From Marinimicrobium locisalis (GTDB taxonomy: Bacteria; Pseudomonadota; Gammaproteobacteria; Pseudomonadales; Cellvibrionaceae), in the NCBI RefSeq assembly GCF_039822625.1, contig NZ_JBDLLG010000004.1, positions 124,001 through 188,000 of the forward strand: a stretch of 64,000 nt of DNA, given 5' to 3'. The notes beneath the pieces were generated by a model. The model was not told the DNA's origin. It ran no database searches and worked only from the letters and a program-made list of their open reading frames with translations. Shown piece after piece: positions 61,501-64,000 of the stretch (positions within the stretch are counted from its first letter, which is position 1; the number at the start of each line of letters is the position of its first letter). Made by a program: the position numbers and the translations under genes.

Positions 61501-64000
61501 GCAACTGACCGTCTGGGTCGCCGGTGATTCAGGGGAAGGGTTTCCCTCCCCCAAGGAAGAGCCCGAAATCCAGCTGATCCCGGGTAAGGAAGAGTACTCT
61601 CCGGGAGATACCGCTCGCATTCAGATTCAGACCCCGTTTGCGCCCGCCGACGCCTTGCTGACCGTACAACGGCAGGGACTGGTTGAGTTGCAATACCAAC
61701 GGTTGGACGAGGGGCTCTATACGCTGGATATTCCCATTAAGGAAACCTCTGTCCCAGCGTTAACCGTTACTGCCGAAGCTCTTGGAAGGTCAGCCGAGGG
61801 TGAGCAGCTCCCTCAACACGCTTTCAACGAGCTTACCCTTCCGGTCAGCACCGACAGCCGGAAGCTAACCGTCAATGTACGGCCCAAAACGCCGTCTCTT
61901 AAACCGGGAGAAACCGCTAGCGTCGCCGTTACGGTCACCAACTTAAACGGGGCCGCCGCTAGCGGTGCAGAGCTGACGTTCTACGCGGTTGATCAATCCG
62001 TGCTAGACCTTGCGGATTACGAGCTGCCCTCACCGCTAAACGCCTTCTACACCAGGATAGCGGACGGTGTCACCGAATATCATTCACGGAACCAGTCCAT
62101 CACATTATCAGCCACTCCGCCTCCCGAACGCCTGGAAGAAGCACGAATGAGCGCCGACATTCAAACGCGATATGAGGCGGCAACCCCCGCTGACGCCCCT
62201 CAATCCACCACCGCTGTACGCTCCAACTTCAGCGCTTTGGCCACGTTCGAGTCCACCGTCAAGCTGGACCAACAGGGCAAGGCAAAGGTGTCGTTTGAAC
62301 TGCCCGACAACCTAACCCGCTATCGCCTCATCGGCGTTGCCCACACCGAACAACAGTTCGGCACGGGAGAGGCGCAGATTGAGGCCGGCCTGCCCCTGAT
62401 GGTTCGCCCGTCCCTGCCCCGGTTTCTCAACCTGGGAGACAAAGCCGAGCTGCCGGTGGTGGTGCAGAACACCACGGATAAACCGATGACCGTCGAGCTG
62501 GCCGCCCGAGCGAGCAACTTGACGCTGACCGGCGCTCAAGGTCGGCGGCTCACCATTCCCGCCAAGGACCGAAAGGAGGTGCGCTTTACCGCCGAGCCCA
62601 TGCAGGTGGGCGATGCGACGGTACAGGTTATCGTGAAGTCCGGCCGCCATGAGGACGCGGCGGAAGTTTCTCTGCCCGTGCAGCGGCCGGCCACGGATGA
62701 GGCCTTTGCCCAATACGGCAGCCTCACCGGGGGCAACGAGTTCCTACAAGTGTCGGTGCCGGAGAATGTCTACCCCGACTTTGGGGGTCTGAGCCTGACC
62801 ACTAGCAATACGCAGTTTCAGTCCCTGAGCGATGCGTTCCTGTACCTGATGAAATACCCCTACGGCTGCTCAGAGCAAATCGCATCGCGACTAATGGCCA
62901 TGACGGCCTTGGAAGATTTGCTTCAAGCGTTTCACGCCGAGGGTTTACCGGACAAAGCCGAGATCGAAAAAAGCGCTCGGGATATTCTCACCCGGCTGGA
63001 AGAGCTGCAAAACCGGGACGGGGGCTGGGGGTTCTGGACTCGCAATGGGGACTCCCAAGCGTATCTGTCCGTGCACATTACCCACGCGTTGCTTCGCGCC
63101 CGAGAGGCCGGTTATGACGTGCCCGAGCCCCTGCTCAAAGACGCTTTGGCCTACACCCAAAAGGCGGGGGACAACCTACCCAAAAACATGGAAACTCGAC
63201 CGGCCAACAGCGTTAAGGCTTACAGCTTATATGTTCGGTCGCTCGCCGGTGAATCCATCGCCCAGGCCGCTATTGAGCTTTTTGAGCGCACCGAAGAAAA
63301 AGCCCTGGGGATCGAAGCCATGGGGTGGTTGCTGAGCACGGTCGCGGACCACAAGCCGGCGGAAGCCATGCGCGTAGAGCTACTCCGTCGGCTTAACAAC
63401 CAACTTCGGGAAACCGCCGCCACCGCGTCCTTCGTGGAAGATTACAATGACGGCGGCGGCCATTGGGTACTGCACGGCAGCCGCCGCACCGACGCGGTGG
63501 TACTAGAAGCGCTGCTCACCGCCCACCCCAAGAGCGACCTGATTGAAAAGCTCTCACGGGGCCTGCTCAATGACCGTCGCGACGGCCACTGGGGCAACAC
63601 CCAGGAAAACGTGTTCGCGCTCCTGGCGCTCAAACGCTACTTCCTGGCCCGCGAGACAGACGTTCCCAACCTCACGGCGCGTGCGTGGCTGGGCGAACAG
63701 TTCCTGGGGGAGCATCGCTACCAGGGCCGCGAGGCCCAAACGAACACCCATCGGGTGCCAATGAGTGAGCTGCAAAGTGGCGACAGCGCGCCCACCGTGG
63801 CCCTGCAGCACCAGGGCCAAGGTCGCCTTTACTATCGCCTGGGAATGGAATACGCCCCGGAGAGCCTGCGGCTGGAAGCGGCACGGCACGGGTTTCAGGT
63901 GGAGCGGCACTATGAGGCCATCAATGACCCGAGCGACGTCACCCAGGCCAAAGACGGCACTTGGGAAGTCAAGGCCGGTGCCGCCGTGCGGGTCAGACTC
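58556..64000 (+). CDS. Alpha-2-macroglobulin family lipoprotein (partial)
   Basis: The frame is open from the ATG at 58556 (RBS AGGAG) to the window end, at least 1815 codons; the C-terminus is missing. Lipobox LSGC at 26-29 predicts lipid anchoring. A proline-rich linker (about 60-90) leads into MG domains, starting with EIVRFAPQGEVERAAMISITF. A thioester motif CSEQ (codon at 62867, residue 1438) in KYPYGCSEQIAS is intact, and the terpene-cyclase-like helical part follows. Such proteins trap attacking proteases in the periplasm and often pair with PBP1c; pbpC would lie beyond the window if present. E. coli YfhM is 1653 residues; this one is longer. Confidence 0.9.
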   Translation, partial: MKRVVSVWSLRSLTVLLIPALFSLALSGCQRTETDTSEALTPQETDALLNQLPPMETSGASTDKTVQSDTPPPPSTEKATKPAFPETDAPEAGPAQAPEIVRFAPQGEVERAAMISITFSEPMIPVGRHADAQDKPLPIAIRPKVEGEWRWLDTKSLVFEPTAEALPMATEYTVRVAKDITSANGQKLSEPREWQFATAPLQVTAFHPDARTPTSNQPVLILVFNQAVEPSSLMDHLVLQANGETYALTQADNAALEEEHPKHVIDSLQEQHWVAVTPKDPLPWSQRFTLELKAGASAKHGHRATPGAQSHSFRTAGPLQLTNIHCGHGDACHPDSGISVGLSHGLAEDWDESLFTISPEVEDLNINHHGNRFYLRGSFTPNTEYTLRLKAGTEDRFGRVLENDLTTRVKVGDYPPGFSLPGDTFITLPGAHASVPIISRGIKQLNVEIRHVKPKDWQTFLDYRRQYLRNDEQAALRKPGELVEERAIKVQNTSKPYDQTNLSLKKALNEAGFGHLVLFISSPDIKTPPDRYTESHFNAAGTWIQVTNLGVSTYAEHNQFTAWVTELESGRPVNGAKVSAGKQSGETNPKGLAELPVGEPENRAPLEVINELDHALFPDHSHYTSATHDRGYYRYPTFVFTDRQLYQPRETAHFKGLVRHRQWGTDGDIRYPEEITHIEWTVYDGQSNELATDKTRISENGSFDIAVSIPKKASSGFGELAFTLFKGEKEVDQFGGSHRFAIEEFRRPEYQVHLEFSTDDFLPGQSLSATTSANYYAGGPLPNAPVECRLNLRSTHYAPPGWPGYRFGRWQPVWARSVWPAPQKVVWERSVSGQTNASGEHQLVLAPGSDFDFSELFYTHRLKATANVSDVNRQQWSAAGEILVHPGNVYVGLRTPTFFSKVDESVAIQWVAVGIDGQTVKAGTPDIIVERLEWDDGDWVAQGVTPCKPSGEHSGCEFVPKKSGNYRVTATISDKEGRENRTQLTVWVAGDSGEGFPSPKEEPEIQLIPGKEEYSPGDTARIQIQTPFAPADALLTVQRQGLVELQYQRLDEGLYTLDIPIKETSVPALTVTAEALGRSAEGEQLPQHAFNELTLPVSTDSRKLTVNVRPKTPSLKPGETASVAVTVTNLNGAAASGAELTFYAVDQSVLDLADYELPSPLNAFYTRIADGVTEYHSRNQSITLSATPPPERLEEARMSADIQTRYEAATPADAPQSTTAVRSNFSALATFESTVKLDQQGKAKVSFELPDNLTRYRLIGVAHTEQQFGTGEAQIEAGLPLMVRPSLPRFLNLGDKAELPVVVQNTTDKPMTVELAARASNLTLTGAQGRRLTIPAKDRKEVRFTAEPMQVGDATVQVIVKSGRHEDAAEVSLPVQRPATDEAFAQYGSLTGGNEFLQVSVPENVYPDFGGLSLTTSNTQFQSLSDAFLYLMKYPYGCSEQIASRLMAMTALEDLLQAFHAEGLPDKAEIEKSARDILTRLEELQNRDGGWGFWTRNGDSQAYLSVHITHALLRAREAGYDVPEPLLKDALAYTQKAGDNLPKNMETRPANSVKAYSLYVRSLAGESIAQAAIELFERTEEKALGIEAMGWLLSTVADHKPAEAMRVELLRRLNNQLRETAATASFVEDYNDGGGHWVLHGSRRTDAVVLEALLTAHPKSDLIEKLSRGLLNDRRDGHWGNTQENVFALLALKRYFLARETDVPNLTARAWLGEQFLGEHRYQGREAQTNTHRVPMSELQSGDSAPTVALQHQGQGRLYYRLGMEYAPESLRLEAARHGFQVERHYEAINDPSDVTQAKDGTWEVKAGAAVRVRL

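Overview
The window reads as chromosomal DNA of a free-living, high-GC gammaproteobacterium. The order xerD-dsbC-hom-thrC-recJ resembles Pseudomonas. prfB-lysS, rpsP-rimM-trmD-rplS, a FabY-type ketoacyl synthase, TonB receptors and a YfhM-like macroglobulin all fit a Cellvibrionales- or Marinobacter-like marine or soil bacterium. No genus can be named from the sequence alone. No tRNA, rRNA, CRISPR array, intact insertion sequence or complete prophage was seen.

Layout. 0-6 kb: glucokinase facing a LacI-type regulator, then the minus-strand cluster prfB (with its programmed +1 frameshift)-lysS-thioredoxin/TPR. 6.4-10.8 kb: GtrB/GtrA-like genes, then a scarred stretch with orphan AT-richer genes, a gene pair split by an in-frame TGA, an IS256-type transposase remnant, a truncated duplicate of a merR start region, a CueR-like regulator and small unknown genes. 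11-16.6 kb: MATE exporter and the tesA / ybbA-ybbP (ftsX) group. 16.6-24.6 kb: an accessory locus with an ECF sigma factor and anti-sigma factor, a DUF4331 protein with a cadherin-like lipoprotein, and a TPR protein-HupE/UreJ protein-TonB receptor operon. 24.9-34.1 kb: recJ, thrC, hom, dsbC, xerD, then rplS-trmD-rimM-rpsP. 34.3-40.5 kb: fabY with a divergent AraC/GlxA regulator, an Hsp20 gene with a sigma-32 promoter and a probable ROSE thermometer, a YfcH-like epimerase, UspA and SapC. 40.7-44.1 kb: a large DUF3857/transglutaminase protein followed by a 20-bp tandem repeat. 44.1-56.2 kb: twelve same-strand cobalamin salvage and uptake genes behind a B12 riboswitch. 56.3-64 kb: a double-sensor MltF-like transglycosylase and the start of an alpha-2-macroglobulin that runs off the window.

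How the parts work together. The cobalamin operon encodes an outer-membrane receptor, a periplasmic binding protein and an ABC importer, plus enzymes for amidation, adenosylation, aminopropanol attachment and lower-ligand assembly. No corrin-ring genes are present here, so it looks like corrinoid or cobinamide salvage. The ECF sigma gene and the DUF4331 gene share a 27-bp promoter motif with identical spacing, which suggests that the sigma factor drives both.

The least explained signal is a family of intergenic hairpin elements (7.7, 10.9, 28.1, 31.6 and 31.9 kb, with decayed copies at 7.9 and 9.4 kb). Each has a related core of about 51-53 nt, and several carry an external CCTCAGTGC box. The 19-30 bp arms differ completely from copy to copy, yet within a copy they are perfect or nearly perfect inverted repeats.
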